Notes under the pieces: model-generated | What the model was told of the DNA's origin: nothing | Databases searched by the model: none | The model's input: only the letters and a program-made list of their open reading frames with translations | DNA from: Streptomyces sp. TG1A-8 | GTDB lineage: Bacteria > Actinomycetota > Actinomycetes > Streptomycetales > Streptomycetaceae | DNA: 64,000 bases | Assembly (NCBI RefSeq): GCF_030499535.1 | Contig: NZ_JASTLB010000001.1 | Coordinates: forward strand, 4,960,001 to 5,024,000 | Reading direction: 5' to 3' | In this document: positions 26,561 to 34,395 of the stretch, one piece after another | Numbering within the stretch: the first letter of the stretch is position 1 | Layout of the letters: each line of letters starts with the position of its first letter | Translations under genes and position numbers: made by a program

Positions 26561-28597
26561 GTGGCGAACGTGGAGCACGGCGGGCGACCGGCGGATGCCT
26601 TCGGGACGGCCGGGACGGGGTCACGGCTGCGTGCGGCCCGGCTCGCGCTGTGGGCGGTGGCCGCGGTCCTCGCGATACGGCAGCTGGCCGTCGTCCTCAC
26701 CACCCCGAGCGGTGACCGGCTGACCGACCTGGAGACCTGGGTCGGCCCCGCGGGCGTCCTGCACGTGACCGGGTCGCTGTACGACTCGCCGCGCTTCACC
26801 GGTACTCCGTTCGGGGGACTGGTGCTCAAGCCGCTCACCAGGTCCGCCGAGCAGGCCCTCGGCTGGGGCTGGACCTTCGGCACCCTGCTGCTCGTCGTCG
26901 CCCTCGGCATGGTCGCCGCCCGCGCGCTGCCCCAGCCGGCCGGCCGCCGCACCTCCCTGCTGGCCGCGCCGGTCGCCATCAGCCTGCTGATGCTCTCGCT
27001 GCCGGTGCGCAACACCCTCTGGCTCGGCCAGACCAGCATCATCCCGGTGCTGCTGGTGCTGCTCGGCTGCTTCACCGTGCGCGGCGAACGCGCGAGCGGC
27101 CTGTGCGTGGGCGTGGCCGCCGCCCTCCAGCCGACCGTACTGCTGTTCGCCCCGCTGCTGTGGTTCACCGACCGCCGTCGCGCCGCCCTGTCCACGGGCG
27201 TCACCTTCGCCGCGTGCACCGCGCTCGCCTGGGCCGCGATGCCACACGACTCGTACACCTACTGGGTGCACCACATGGCCGGCGCCGGTCTCGGCGGCAA
27301 GGCCGACGCCCTCGCCAACCAGTCCCTGCACGGCGCCCTGCTCCGCCTGGGCCTCACCGGCCCGCTGGAGATCGCCCTCTTCCTGGTGCTCGCCGCCGCC
27401 GTCGCCGTCCTCGCCCTGCGCCGCGCCGTCCGCTACGCCCACGACGGCCAGCTCCTGCTCGCCGTGGCCGTCACCGGCTGCGCCGCCGTCGCCGTCTCCC
27501 CGACCACCTGGCAGCACCAGCTGCTGTGGGTGCTGCTCGCGGTGGTCGGCAGGGTCGGCAGGCGGGCCTCGGACCGTTACGTCTGGCCGGTGGCGGTGGT
27601 CCTGGTGACCACCCTCCCGGCGAAGATGATGCTGCCGAACATGCCGGTGGTGTACCCGCTGCGCGACAACATCGTGCTGCTCGCGGCCCTCGCCGCCGCC
27701 ACCGCCGTGCCGTTCCTGTCCCGCACCTCGCCGTACTACCGCGCGCCGGTCCCCGCCGAGTACGCCGGGGCGGTGCCCGCCCGTTTCCGGCGCGTCCCGC
27801 TGCTGCCCCTGCTGCGCCGGGTGCTCACCCGCCCCAACCTCCTGCTGGAGCTGCTGCTCATCCGCGTGACGTACGCCGCCTACCAGCAGGTCAGGCTCGC
27901 CGCCACGGGCGGCAGCAACGCGGCGGGCCGGGCGACGGCCGAGCACAACGGCCGGCACCTGCTGGCCGTGGAGCGCTTGCTGCACATCGACGTCGAGCAC
28001 GCGGTCAACCACGCCGTGGTGCGGGTCGGCTGGCTGCGGGACTTCTTCGACTTCTACTACGAGTCCTTCCACTTCGTCGTGCCGCTGACCGTGCTCGGCG
28101 TCCTGTACTGGCGCCGCCCGGTCGACTACCGCTGGGCCCGCGCCTCCCTGGGCTTCACCACCCTGCTCGCCCTGGTCGGCTTCTGGCTCTTCCCGCTGGC
28201 CCCGCCGCGCCTGATGCCGACCCTCGGCATCATCGACACCGTGCACGGCGTCCAGGACTTCTCCAAGCCCGACTACGGCACCCTGACCGCACTCACCAAC
28301 CAGTACGCGGCGATGCCGTCCCTGCACTTCGGCTGGTCGCTGTGGTGCGGGATCGTCATCGCGGTCATCGCGCCCCGGTGGTGGATGAAGGCACTGGGCC
28401 TGCTGCACCCGCTGTTCACCGTCTCGGCCATCGTCGCCACCGGCAACCACTGGGTGCTGGACGCGGCGGGCGGCGCGGTGGTGGCGAGCGCGGGCTTCGG
28501 CCTGTCGTACCTGTTCCAGGGCCCCCGGGCGCGGACGGTCGCGGCGGTGGCCGGGACCGGCGCCCGGGAGCCGGCGCGGGGGGCGGCGGCGGGCTGA
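26561..28597 (+). CDS. Bifunctional GT87 glycosyltransferase/PAP2 phosphatase membrane protein
   Basis: A 678-residue polytopic protein from GTG 26561 (GGGAGG upstream). The first ~370 residues resemble GT87 (DUF2029) polyprenyl-phosphate-dependent mannosyltransferases, with an early extracellular acidic segment (D-R-L-T-D-L-E-T-W) and about nine helices. From ~430 on it is a PAP2 superfamily domain of the inositolphosphotransferase type, with P-S-L-H at 586-589 and G-N-H-W-V-L-D at 628-634 as the two catalytic His motifs. The pairing suggests transfer and dephosphorylation of a lipid-linked sugar at the membrane, for envelope glycolipids. The fusion is known in actinobacteria. Confidence 0.85.
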   Translation: MANVEHGGRPADAFGTAGTGSRLRAARLALWAVAAVLAIRQLAVVLTTPSGDRLTDLETWVGPAGVLHVTGSLYDSPRFTGTPFGGLVLKPLTRSAEQALGWGWTFGTLLLVVALGMVAARALPQPAGRRTSLLAAPVAISLLMLSLPVRNTLWLGQTSIIPVLLVLLGCFTVRGERASGLCVGVAAALQPTVLLFAPLLWFTDRRRAALSTGVTFAACTALAWAAMPHDSYTYWVHHMAGAGLGGKADALANQSLHGALLRLGLTGPLEIALFLVLAAAVAVLALRRAVRYAHDGQLLLAVAVTGCAAVAVSPTTWQHQLLWVLLAVVGRVGRRASDRYVWPVAVVLVTTLPAKMMLPNMPVVYPLRDNIVLLAALAAATAVPFLSRTSPYYRAPVPAEYAGAVPARFRRVPLLPLLRRVLTRPNLLLELLLIRVTYAAYQQVRLAATGGSNAAGRATAEHNGRHLLAVERLLHIDVEHAVNHAVVRVGWLRDFFDFYYESFHFVVPLTVLGVLYWRRPVDYRWARASLGFTTLLALVGFWLFPLAPPRLMPTLGIIDTVHGVQDFSKPDYGTLTALTNQYAAMPSLHFGWSLWCGIVIAVIAPRWWMKALGLLHPLFTVSAIVATGNHWVLDAAGGAVVASAGFGLSYLFQGPRARTVAAVAGTGAREPARGAAAG

Positions 28598-28659
28598 CCG
28601 CCCGGCGGCGGGCCGCCGCACGGCGGGCGCGGGGCGGCGGGGGCGCCCGGACGCGCGCA

Positions 28660-28684
28660 CACCCCCGCCGGGTGGGCGGGGGTG
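28660..28684. terminator. Terminator between convergent genes
   Basis: Ten-base arms CACCCCCGCC and GGCGGGGGTG with a 5-base loop, between the end of the GT87/PAP2 gene and the end of the transglycosylase gene. Confidence 0.7.
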
Positions 28685-28717
28685 CGGGGGCCGGGGCCGC
28701 AGTGGGCGGCGGGCGGC

Positions 28718-29128
28718 TCAGTACCAGCCGTTGGCCTGCCAGAAGTTCCAGGCGGCGGCCGGGCTGCCGTAGCGGGACTCCATGTAGTTCAGGCCCCACT
28801 TGATCTGGGTGGCCGGGTTGGTCTTCCAGTCGGCGCCGGCCGAGGCCATCTTCGAGCCCGGCAGGGCCTGGACCAGGCCGTAGGCGCCGGAGGAGCCGTT
28901 GGTGGCGGTGGGGTTCCAGCCACTCTCGTGCTCGACGATCTTGCTGAACGCGTTGTACTGCGCGGCGTCCGGGATCATCTGGTGCGCGATCGCCTGGGCG
29001 GAGGAGGCGGAGGTGGCGGCCTGGGCGGGCGCCGCGGTCAGCGCCATGCCGGCGGTGGCGGCGGCCACGGCGGCGGCGGTGAGGGCCTTCTTCGGAGAAG
29101 CGATGCGGCGGATGAAGGAGACGGACAC
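28718..29128 (-). CDS. Secreted SLT-type lytic transglycosylase-like protein
   Basis: A 136-residue exported protein. GTG 29128 is preferred because AGAGG lies six bases upstream and a signal peptide follows at once (F-I-R-R-I-A-S-P-K-K, then an Ala-rich core ending A-P-A-Q-A-A). The mature domain is a short goose-lysozyme-like fold, with I-V-E-H-E-S-G-W-N-P (the Glu before Ser as probable catalytic acid), G-A-Y-G-L-V-Q-A-L-P and a C-terminal W-N-F-W-Q-A-N-G-W-Y. It probably cleaves peptidoglycan outside the cell. No ydaO riboswitch core is visible upstream. Confidence 0.87.
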   Translation of the reverse strand: MSVSFIRRIASPKKALTAAAVAAATAGMALTAAPAQAATSASSAQAIAHQMIPDAAQYNAFSKIVEHESGWNPTATNGSSGAYGLVQALPGSKMASAGADWKTNPATQIKWGLNYMESRYGSPAAAWNFWQANGWY

Positions 29129-29934
29129 GGAGAACCTCTTGCGTCGGGGACGGGGGATCGCCCGCATGTCCCGGCCCCGCCCGGTGTCCGTGCGAGGGCC
29201 GCATGCGTCGGTGCCCGGCCCGTTGCGGGCTCGTGGCGCCTGGCGACGTGGTCCAGAGAAGCAGGTCGGAAACGCGTCCGCAATGACCCCTTTTACTAGT
29301 TGTGGCCGGATCCGGGGGGAGGGCGGTTCGTGTGGCGTGGCTCTCAATCCGCAGGTCAGAGGTGGTGGCCAAAGGGACTTTCCGGACATCTGGGGCTACG
29401 AGGGCGGGTCGTAGGTGATCTGCGTCATGTGGGGTGCTTCACCGTCCCCCTCACCGGCCGGACACGGGCGCTCACCCAGTGGGTGCACCGCATGTGACCG
29501 CGGTCTCGAAAACCGCCCGGCGGGCCGCCCGGTGCGGCGCCCGCGGCGGCGCGGGTCCGTGGGCGGGGGTCGGGACGGCCGTGCGGAGGGCCGGCCGGGG
29601 TCCCGCCCGGGGTGGCCGCGCGGTGGGCGGCGGACCGGTCCGGCCGCGGGGCGGTCCGGTGGTGGAACGGTTGCCGGGGCCGGCGGTGCGGGGGCGCGGC
29701 GGGGTGGGGAGCGGACAGGAGGACGCCCCGGATGCTGCTCCCCCATAGGCAGCACCCGAGGCGGGTCGATCTTGCTCCGGTGCCTCGATCCTCGCCCACC
29801 GCGCCCTCAACTGTCAACGATTGCTGCCCAATTCGGCAGTGGGTGTTGGCATGCCTGGTCGGCGCACGGGCGACCGGGTAGCCTCGCGTCAGTTCAGCCA
29901 CGGAACGGATGACACGCCCAGGGGGGGGACCTCG
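29129..29934. other. 806-bp intergenic region without a supported gene
   Basis: It separates the divergent transglycosylase and HTH-regulator genes. The open frames inside are Arg/Gly/Pro-rich and match no family. From about 29520 to 29740 it is extremely GC-rich with short direct repeats. It presumably holds both promoters. The only clear element is the inverted repeat at 29824-29839. Confidence 0.6.
29824..29839. promoter_or_regulatory. Inverted repeat upstream of the HTH-regulator cassette
   Basis: CTGCC-CAATTC-GGCAG lies 96-111 bases before the GTG of the HTH regulator. It is a good candidate for autoregulation of the cassette, since XRE-like repressors commonly bind such short inverted repeats next to their own gene. 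Confidence 0.35.
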
Positions 29935-30522
29935 GTGAGTGACGCCTACGCCCCGCTGGCCGATGTGCTCGACCGCCTCGGGGAACTGACCGGCCGCCCG
30001 GGCCGGCTGCCGGAGGTCCTGGACGTGGCGGGCCTCTCCCATCGCACCGGGATCCCCGTCGGCGTCGTCGTCGAGCTGCTCTCGGGCGGCCGGGCGCCCG
30101 AGGCGTCTTTGGCCCAACGGGTGCGTCAGCGGCTGGACTTCATCCGGGAGACCCGGCGGCGGCCCGACGGCAAGCGGTACTCGCTGGACGAACTGGCCAG
30201 GATCGCCGGGACCAGCCGGCAGTGGCTGAGCGAGTGGCGCAAGAGCGGCATGCCGGGCCTGGAGCACACCGACCGGCTGCGCAGGTTCTTCGGCCTGTCC
30301 GCGGGCTTCTTCACCGCGGACGAACCGGAGGCGCTGCACGAGGCGCTGCAGCCGGTGCTGCAGGCGCTGGAGGCCGAGGCGGACCCGCTGCTGAGGCTGC
30401 GCGAGAGCGGACTGGTCCGGCTGGCCGCGCGCGCCCCGCAGATGAACCCCCGCCAACTGGCCACGCTCGCCGACCTGGCGGAGATGATCATCATGTCGGA
30501 GCGGGGGGAGAGCGGCGGCTGA
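29935..30522 (+). CDS. XRE-like helix-turn-helix regulator
   Basis: A 195-residue protein from GTG 29935, behind a run of seven to eight G. A helix-turn-helix lies at about residues 82-102 (Y-S-L-D-E-L-A-R-I-A-G-T-S-R-Q-W-L-S-E-W). It is followed by F-F-G-L-S-A-G-F-F and a helical C-terminus with L-A-T-L-A-D-L-A-E-M-I-I. The layout is like that of the HTH proteins encoded next to IrrE/ImmA metallopeptidases, where the peptidase cleaves the repressor. The metallopeptidase gene follows 120 bases downstream, supporting such a pair. The signal sensed is unknown. Confidence 0.83.
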   Translation: MSDAYAPLADVLDRLGELTGRPGRLPEVLDVAGLSHRTGIPVGVVVELLSGGRAPEASLAQRVRQRLDFIRETRRRPDGKRYSLDELARIAGTSRQWLSEWRKSGMPGLEHTDRLRRFFGLSAGFFTADEPEALHEALQPVLQALEAEADPLLRLRESGLVRLAARAPQMNPRQLATLADLAEMIIMSERGESGG

Positions 30523-30642
30523 GGTATCCGGTCCGGTGCCCGCGCGGCCCGGCGACCGACGCGACCGATGTGACCGCAGTGGCCGGCGGCGAGCGACGAC
30601 GGTCGGCCGCGAGCCCGAGGACGACGACCGCAAGGACGACGC

Positions 30643-31242
30643 ATGAGCACCGACAGATCGCCGAAGTCCCGCAGGCCGGGCGGGTCGCCGAAGCGGTTCC
30701 TCGACCGGCTCGTCCGCGACACCGTCCGGACGCTGACCCCGCCGACCGGGCCGGAGGCGTTCCTGCACGCGGTCTGCGCCACGCTCAGCCCGCAGCTGGA
30801 CCGGCCGGTCCGGTTGAAGTTCGTCGGCTTCCCGCCGGGCCTGGACGTCTCCGGGGTCACCTTCGCCATGGACGAGGAGTACGTCGTCGTGGTCGAGGAA
30901 CGCGCCCCCGACGCCCACAAGTTCGTCATCACCGGCCACGAGCTCGGCCACATCCACTACCAGACGCTGGACGTGCACTACCCGGCCGGCATGCCGACCG
31001 CCGCCCGCCGGCTGCTCTCCCGGGACGACGGGGCCGTCCCGTGGGACCAGGTCGTCGCCATGGCGACCCGGTCGCCCGCCGCCGCGGCGGCCGACGCCGA
31101 GTGGGAGGCCGAGGAGTGCGGGCTGCGGCTGGCGGCGAAGTTCTCCAAGGTCGTCGGACCGCACGCGGCGGCCGGGCGGACGACCCAGGACACCCTCACC
31201 GGCCGGCTGTCGTCCTCGCTGGGCAACATCGGCGGGCCGTGA
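30643..31242 (+). CDS. ImmA/IrrE-like metallopeptidase
   Basis: A 199-residue soluble protein with the zinc site H-E-L-G-H at residues 99-103, followed by I-H-Y, and a helical C-terminus rich in Ala and Glu (A-E-W-E-A-E-E-C-G). Related proteins are often annotated as the toxin component of a toxin-antitoxin system, but the motif is that of COG2856 peptidases that cleave XRE-type repressors. The upstream HTH gene is the probable substrate. The stop shares a base with the start of the next gene, so both are co-translated. Confidence 0.85.
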   Translation: MSTDRSPKSRRPGGSPKRFLDRLVRDTVRTLTPPTGPEAFLHAVCATLSPQLDRPVRLKFVGFPPGLDVSGVTFAMDEEYVVVVEERAPDAHKFVITGHELGHIHYQTLDVHYPAGMPTAARRLLSRDDGAVPWDQVVAMATRSPAAAAADAEWEAEECGLRLAAKFSKVVGPHAAAGRTTQDTLTGRLSSSLGNIGGP

Positions 31243-32576
31243 TGCGCGAAGACCCGCGCTGGGACCTGGCGGGTTCCTTCCTCGCCTACACCGTCCCGGC
31301 CGTACTGCTCGCCGTGGCCTTCGTGATCAAGCTGCCGCTGCTGCGCCGGGCCTGGCAGGACCCGATCCTGCGGGCGACCGCGCTGCTGCTCGGCATCGGC
31401 GCGGTGGTCTTCGTCTCGCTGCCGCCGGGCAACCTGCACCGCGTCAACCGGATCACCGGCATCCCCAACTTCGCCGGTCTGTGGGTGTACTCGCTGCTCA
31501 CCGCCTACTGCGGGGCCTGCCTGTGGCTGATCATCACCTGGCGCGAGCCCCCGTCCGCGGCCCGGCGCCGGCGCACCCGCACGGTCTGGATCGCCTACGC
31601 CCTCATCATCGTCGGCCTGTGGACGACCTTCCTGCTCGGCGACCACCACGTGGAGCGGCTGCGCGACCTCGACACCTACTACGCCAACACGCCCTGGATG
31701 CGCGAGTTCGCGATGCTGTACCTGGTCGCGCACATGGTGTCCGCGGTGGTCGCGGCGAGCATGCTGTGGGCCTGGTTCACGGAGGTCGAGGACACCTGGC
31801 TGCGCCGGGCCGTGGTCTTCCTCCAGGTCGCCTACGCGCTCGGGCTCATCTTCGACGTCGCCAAAATCGCCGCGATCGGCGCCCGCTGGAGCGGCCGGGA
31901 CTGGGACTGGCTGTCGACGTACGTCGCGCCGCCGTTCGCCATCGCCGAGGCGGCCCTGGTCGCGGTGGGCTTCATCGCCGGGCAGGCCGGCCCGGTGGCC
32001 GAGGAACGCCGGCGGCTGGTCCGCTCGCACCGGCGGCTGAAGCCGCTGTGGCAGGCCATGCTCGCGGTCACCGCGCCGGCCGCCCCGGCGACCGGTCGGG
32101 TCAGCGGGGCCGCGCTGCGGCTGGAGCTGCGCCGGGCGGCCATCAACGACGGCCTGCTGAAACTGGGCCCCTACCTCAGCCTCACCCGCCGCGAGCGCGT
32201 CCGGCGGGTGGCCGGGGCCGCGGGCCATTGCGATGCCGTCGCGCGGGGCATCGCGGGTGCGGTGGACATCCTGACCGCCGTGGACACCATGCGCCGCCGG
32301 GAGGCCGGGGACGACCCGGCCCCCTCGGACCACCCCGGGGAGCCGTCGCCGTCCGCCCGCTCCGGGCCGGCCCCCGGCGCGCCCGGGGCCGGGGGCGGTG
32401 CCGGGCCGGGGGCCCCGGGGCAGCGCCGGAAGCCGCCGCCCGTGGCCCCCGGTACCCCGGGCATCCCGGACAGCGAGCTGGAGTCCATCGCGTACGCCCT
32501 GCGGTGTCACGCGCCGGACATCGACGCGTTCCGCCGGGAGGCGGCCGCCACGGAAGGTCACACCGCCCATGCCTGA
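31242..32576 (+). CDS. MAB_1171c-family polytopic membrane protein
   Basis: A 444-residue protein. ATG 31242 overlaps the preceding TGA by one base. The N-terminal ~250 residues hold seven hydrophobic helices, with an early D-P-I-L-R-A-T-A-L-L-L stretch and G-N-L-H-R-V-N-R-I-T-G-I-P-N in a loop. The C-terminal ~190 residues are cytoplasmic: R-R-L-V-R-S-H-R-R-L-K-P-L-W, then a Pro/Gly-rich linker near 365-410 and a final helical stretch. The family is called a putative transporter, but the evidence is thin. Constant pairing with HTH/IrrE-like genes suggests a sensor or signalling role as an alternative. Confidence 0.8.
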   Translation: MREDPRWDLAGSFLAYTVPAVLLAVAFVIKLPLLRRAWQDPILRATALLLGIGAVVFVSLPPGNLHRVNRITGIPNFAGLWVYSLLTAYCGACLWLIITWREPPSAARRRRTRTVWIAYALIIVGLWTTFLLGDHHVERLRDLDTYYANTPWMREFAMLYLVAHMVSAVVAASMLWAWFTEVEDTWLRRAVVFLQVAYALGLIFDVAKIAAIGARWSGRDWDWLSTYVAPPFAIAEAALVAVGFIAGQAGPVAEERRRLVRSHRRLKPLWQAMLAVTAPAAPATGRVSGAALRLELRRAAINDGLLKLGPYLSLTRRERVRRVAGAAGHCDAVARGIAGAVDILTAVDTMRRREAGDDPAPSDHPGEPSPSARSGPAPGAPGAGGGAGPGAPGQRRKPPPVAPGTPGIPDSELESIAYALRCHAPDIDAFRREAAATEGHTAHA

Positions 32577-33984
32577 CGCACCCGCCGCCCGCCGCCGCAC
32601 CGCGCTCGTCATCGGGGGCAGCACGGCCGGCATGCTGGCCGCCTCCGTGCTCACCGGCCGCTTCGAGCAGGTCACGGTCGTGGAGGCCGACCGGCTGCCG
32701 CAGGGGCCCGAACCGCGCAGGGGGCTGCCCCAGGCCCACCACGCCCACCTGCTGTGGTCCGGCGGGGTGGCCGCGATGGAGGAGCTGCTGCCGGGCGTCA
32801 CCGGGGAACTGGTCGGCCGGGGCGCGGGGCTCATCGGCGTGATGGCGGACCTGGTGAGCAAGGCGCCCTCGGGGCAGTGGTTCCGGCGGTTCACCGACTC
32901 CCGGCACCACATGATCGTGTGCAGCCGGGACCTGCTGGACGCGGTCGTCCGGGCCGACGTCCTCGGCCGCCGCGGGATCACCCTGCTGGACGGGACGCGG
33001 GTGGCGGGCCTCGCGGGGGACGAGGGGCGGGTGACGGGCGTGCGCGTGCCCGCCGGGCCGGGCGGGCGGACCACGACCCTGCACGCCGACCTCGTGATCG
33101 ACGCGAGCGGCCGGGCCTCCCACGCCCGCGCCTGGCTGCGGGAGCTGGGCCACGCCCCGGTCGAGGAACGGGTCGTCGACGCGGGAGTCGCCTACGCCAG
33201 CCGCGTCTACGCGGCCCCCGCCGGGACGGCCGCGCTGCGCTACCCGGTCGTGAACGTCCAGGCCGACCCGCGCGACGCGCCCGGCCGCGGCGGGGTCGTC
33301 GTGCCGATCGAGGGCGACCGCTGGCTGGTGACGCTCTCCGGCACCCGCGGCGGCGAACCGACCGCGGACCCCGAGCGGTTCGAGCACTTCGCGCTCACCG
33401 GGCTCGCGGACCCGGTCATCGGCCGGCTCCTCGCCCGGGCCGAGCCGCTCACCGACCCGGTCACCACGCGCAGCACGGCCAACAGGCGCCGCTACTACGA
33501 GAGGGCCGGGACGTGGCCGGACGGCTTCGCCGTCCTCGGGGACGCCGTCGCCGGCTACAACCCCGTCTACGGGCACGGCCTGTCGGTCGCCGCGCAGAGC
33601 GCGCAGGCCCTCGGCCGGGTCCTGGACCGGTACGGGCCCACCGCACCCGGCACCGCCCGCCGCGTCCAGCGCGCGGTGGCCCGCCCGGTGGGCAACGCCT
33701 GGAACCTGGCGGTCGGCCAGGACGCGTACTACCCCGGTGCCGCGCCCGAGCCGCCGACCCCCGTGGAGCGGCTGCTCACCGCGTACGTCGACAGGACGGT
33801 GGCGGCCGGCTCGCAGGACCCGCGCGCCCTGCGCGGCCTGCTGGACGTGATGAGCCTGAAGACCCCGCCCACCCGGCTGTTCGCCCCCGACATGCTGTGG
33901 GCCCTCTGCTTCGGCCCGCGCAGGCGCCCCCTGCCCGGCCCGCCGCTGAGCCGGGCGGAACGGGAGGCCGCCGGCCTCGGCTGA
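32569..33984 (+). CDS. FAD-dependent oxidoreductase/monooxygenase
   Basis: A 471-residue flavoprotein starting eight bases inside the end of the preceding gene. The Rossmann motif V-I-G-G-S-T-A-G-M-L-A-A lies at about residues 13-24. The second FAD-binding block, V-L-G-D-A-V-A-G-Y-N-P-V-Y-G-H-G, falls near 323-338, as in 2-polyprenylphenol hydroxylase-type monooxygenases. The overlap and conserved gene order make it part of the HTH/peptidase/membrane-protein cassette. The substrate is unknown, but in related clusters such an enzyme is a plausible output of the regulatory trio. Confidence 0.85.
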   Translation: MPDAPAARRRTALVIGGSTAGMLAASVLTGRFEQVTVVEADRLPQGPEPRRGLPQAHHAHLLWSGGVAAMEELLPGVTGELVGRGAGLIGVMADLVSKAPSGQWFRRFTDSRHHMIVCSRDLLDAVVRADVLGRRGITLLDGTRVAGLAGDEGRVTGVRVPAGPGGRTTTLHADLVIDASGRASHARAWLRELGHAPVEERVVDAGVAYASRVYAAPAGTAALRYPVVNVQADPRDAPGRGGVVVPIEGDRWLVTLSGTRGGEPTADPERFEHFALTGLADPVIGRLLARAEPLTDPVTTRSTANRRRYYERAGTWPDGFAVLGDAVAGYNPVYGHGLSVAAQSAQALGRVLDRYGPTAPGTARRVQRAVARPVGNAWNLAVGQDAYYPGAAPEPPTPVERLLTAYVDRTVAAGSQDPRALRGLLDVMSLKTPPTRLFAPDMLWALCFGPRRRPLPGPPLSRAEREAAGLG

Positions 33985-34070
33985 CCCCGGAGGACCGGTG
34001 CGGGCCGGTGTGCGGGCGGCGGTCCGGGGGCGCCGTCCGGGCCGGCGCGCACCCGCCCGCACGGGCCGGC

Positions 34071-34100
34071 CCCGTGCGGCCCCGTGCGGCCCCGTGCGGT
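34071..34100. repeat. Tandem repeat, 3 x 10 bp
   Basis: Three head-to-tail units CCCGTGCGGC, the last ending in T. It lies in the spacer between the FAD oxidoreductase and the glycosyltransferase operon. No function is evident. Confidence 0.85.
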
Positions 34101-34326
34101 TCCGTCGGGTCGATCAGCCGGCACGCCGTCTCGATGCCGTGGCCTCCACCCGGGCGACCGAGGCGCTGCCCGACAGCCGGGTGATCGGCGCCGAGCGCCA
34201 GGTGCGCTCGATGGGGCACGTGGTCACCCGGTCCGGCGGGGGCCGCGCCGTGGCGCGAATCACCTGACCCACTGCTCGCAGCACTCCTACCTGCCGGTAG
34301 ATTCGGAGCCGCTTGAACGATCAAGT

Positions 34327-34342
34327 CTGGAACTCGTTCCAG
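34327..34342. promoter_or_regulatory. Inverted repeat CTGGAAC-TC-GTTCCAG upstream of the glycosyltransferase operon
   Basis: Perfect 7-base arms with a 2-base centre, 54 bases upstream of the GTG start at 34396. The symmetry and size fit a TetR-family operator. A second, weaker symmetric stretch (CTTGAACGATCAAG) sits immediately before it. This could control the three-gene operon. Confidence 0.45.
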
Positions 34343-34395
34343 GTCGGCGTCCCGTCGTAACCTCGCGGGACAAAACAGGCAGAAGGGGGCCCAAG

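Larger units (their letters stand above)
33985..34395. other. 411-bp intergenic region with repeats, a possible gene remnant and an operator-like site
   Basis: The first part is GC-rich non-coding sequence with a 10-bp tandem repeat (34071-34100). From about 34138 to a TGA at 34265-34267 the plus strand keeps strong G/C third positions (A-S-T-R-A-T-E-A-L-P-D-S-R-V-I-G-A-E), which could be the tail of a lost gene. The last part holds the inverted repeat at 34327-34342 and the leader of the glycosyltransferase. Confidence 0.45.

Noticed and set aside
29129..29430. ydaO (c-di-AMP) riboswitch ahead of the secreted transglycosylase
   Set aside because: Such switches precede many Streptomyces wall hydrolase genes, so the leader was read for the conserved core, but the characteristic blocks are not present.
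29396..29912. Open frames in the 29.4-29.9 kb spacer
   Set aside because: Both strands have frames over 100 codons, but composition is Arg/Gly/Pro repeat and there is no ribosome site or family motif.
34138..34267. Short plus-strand gene before the glycosyltransferase operon
   Set aside because: Codon bias is good over about 40 codons, but no start or ribosome site exists and no family is recognised. It is kept only as a possible remnant.
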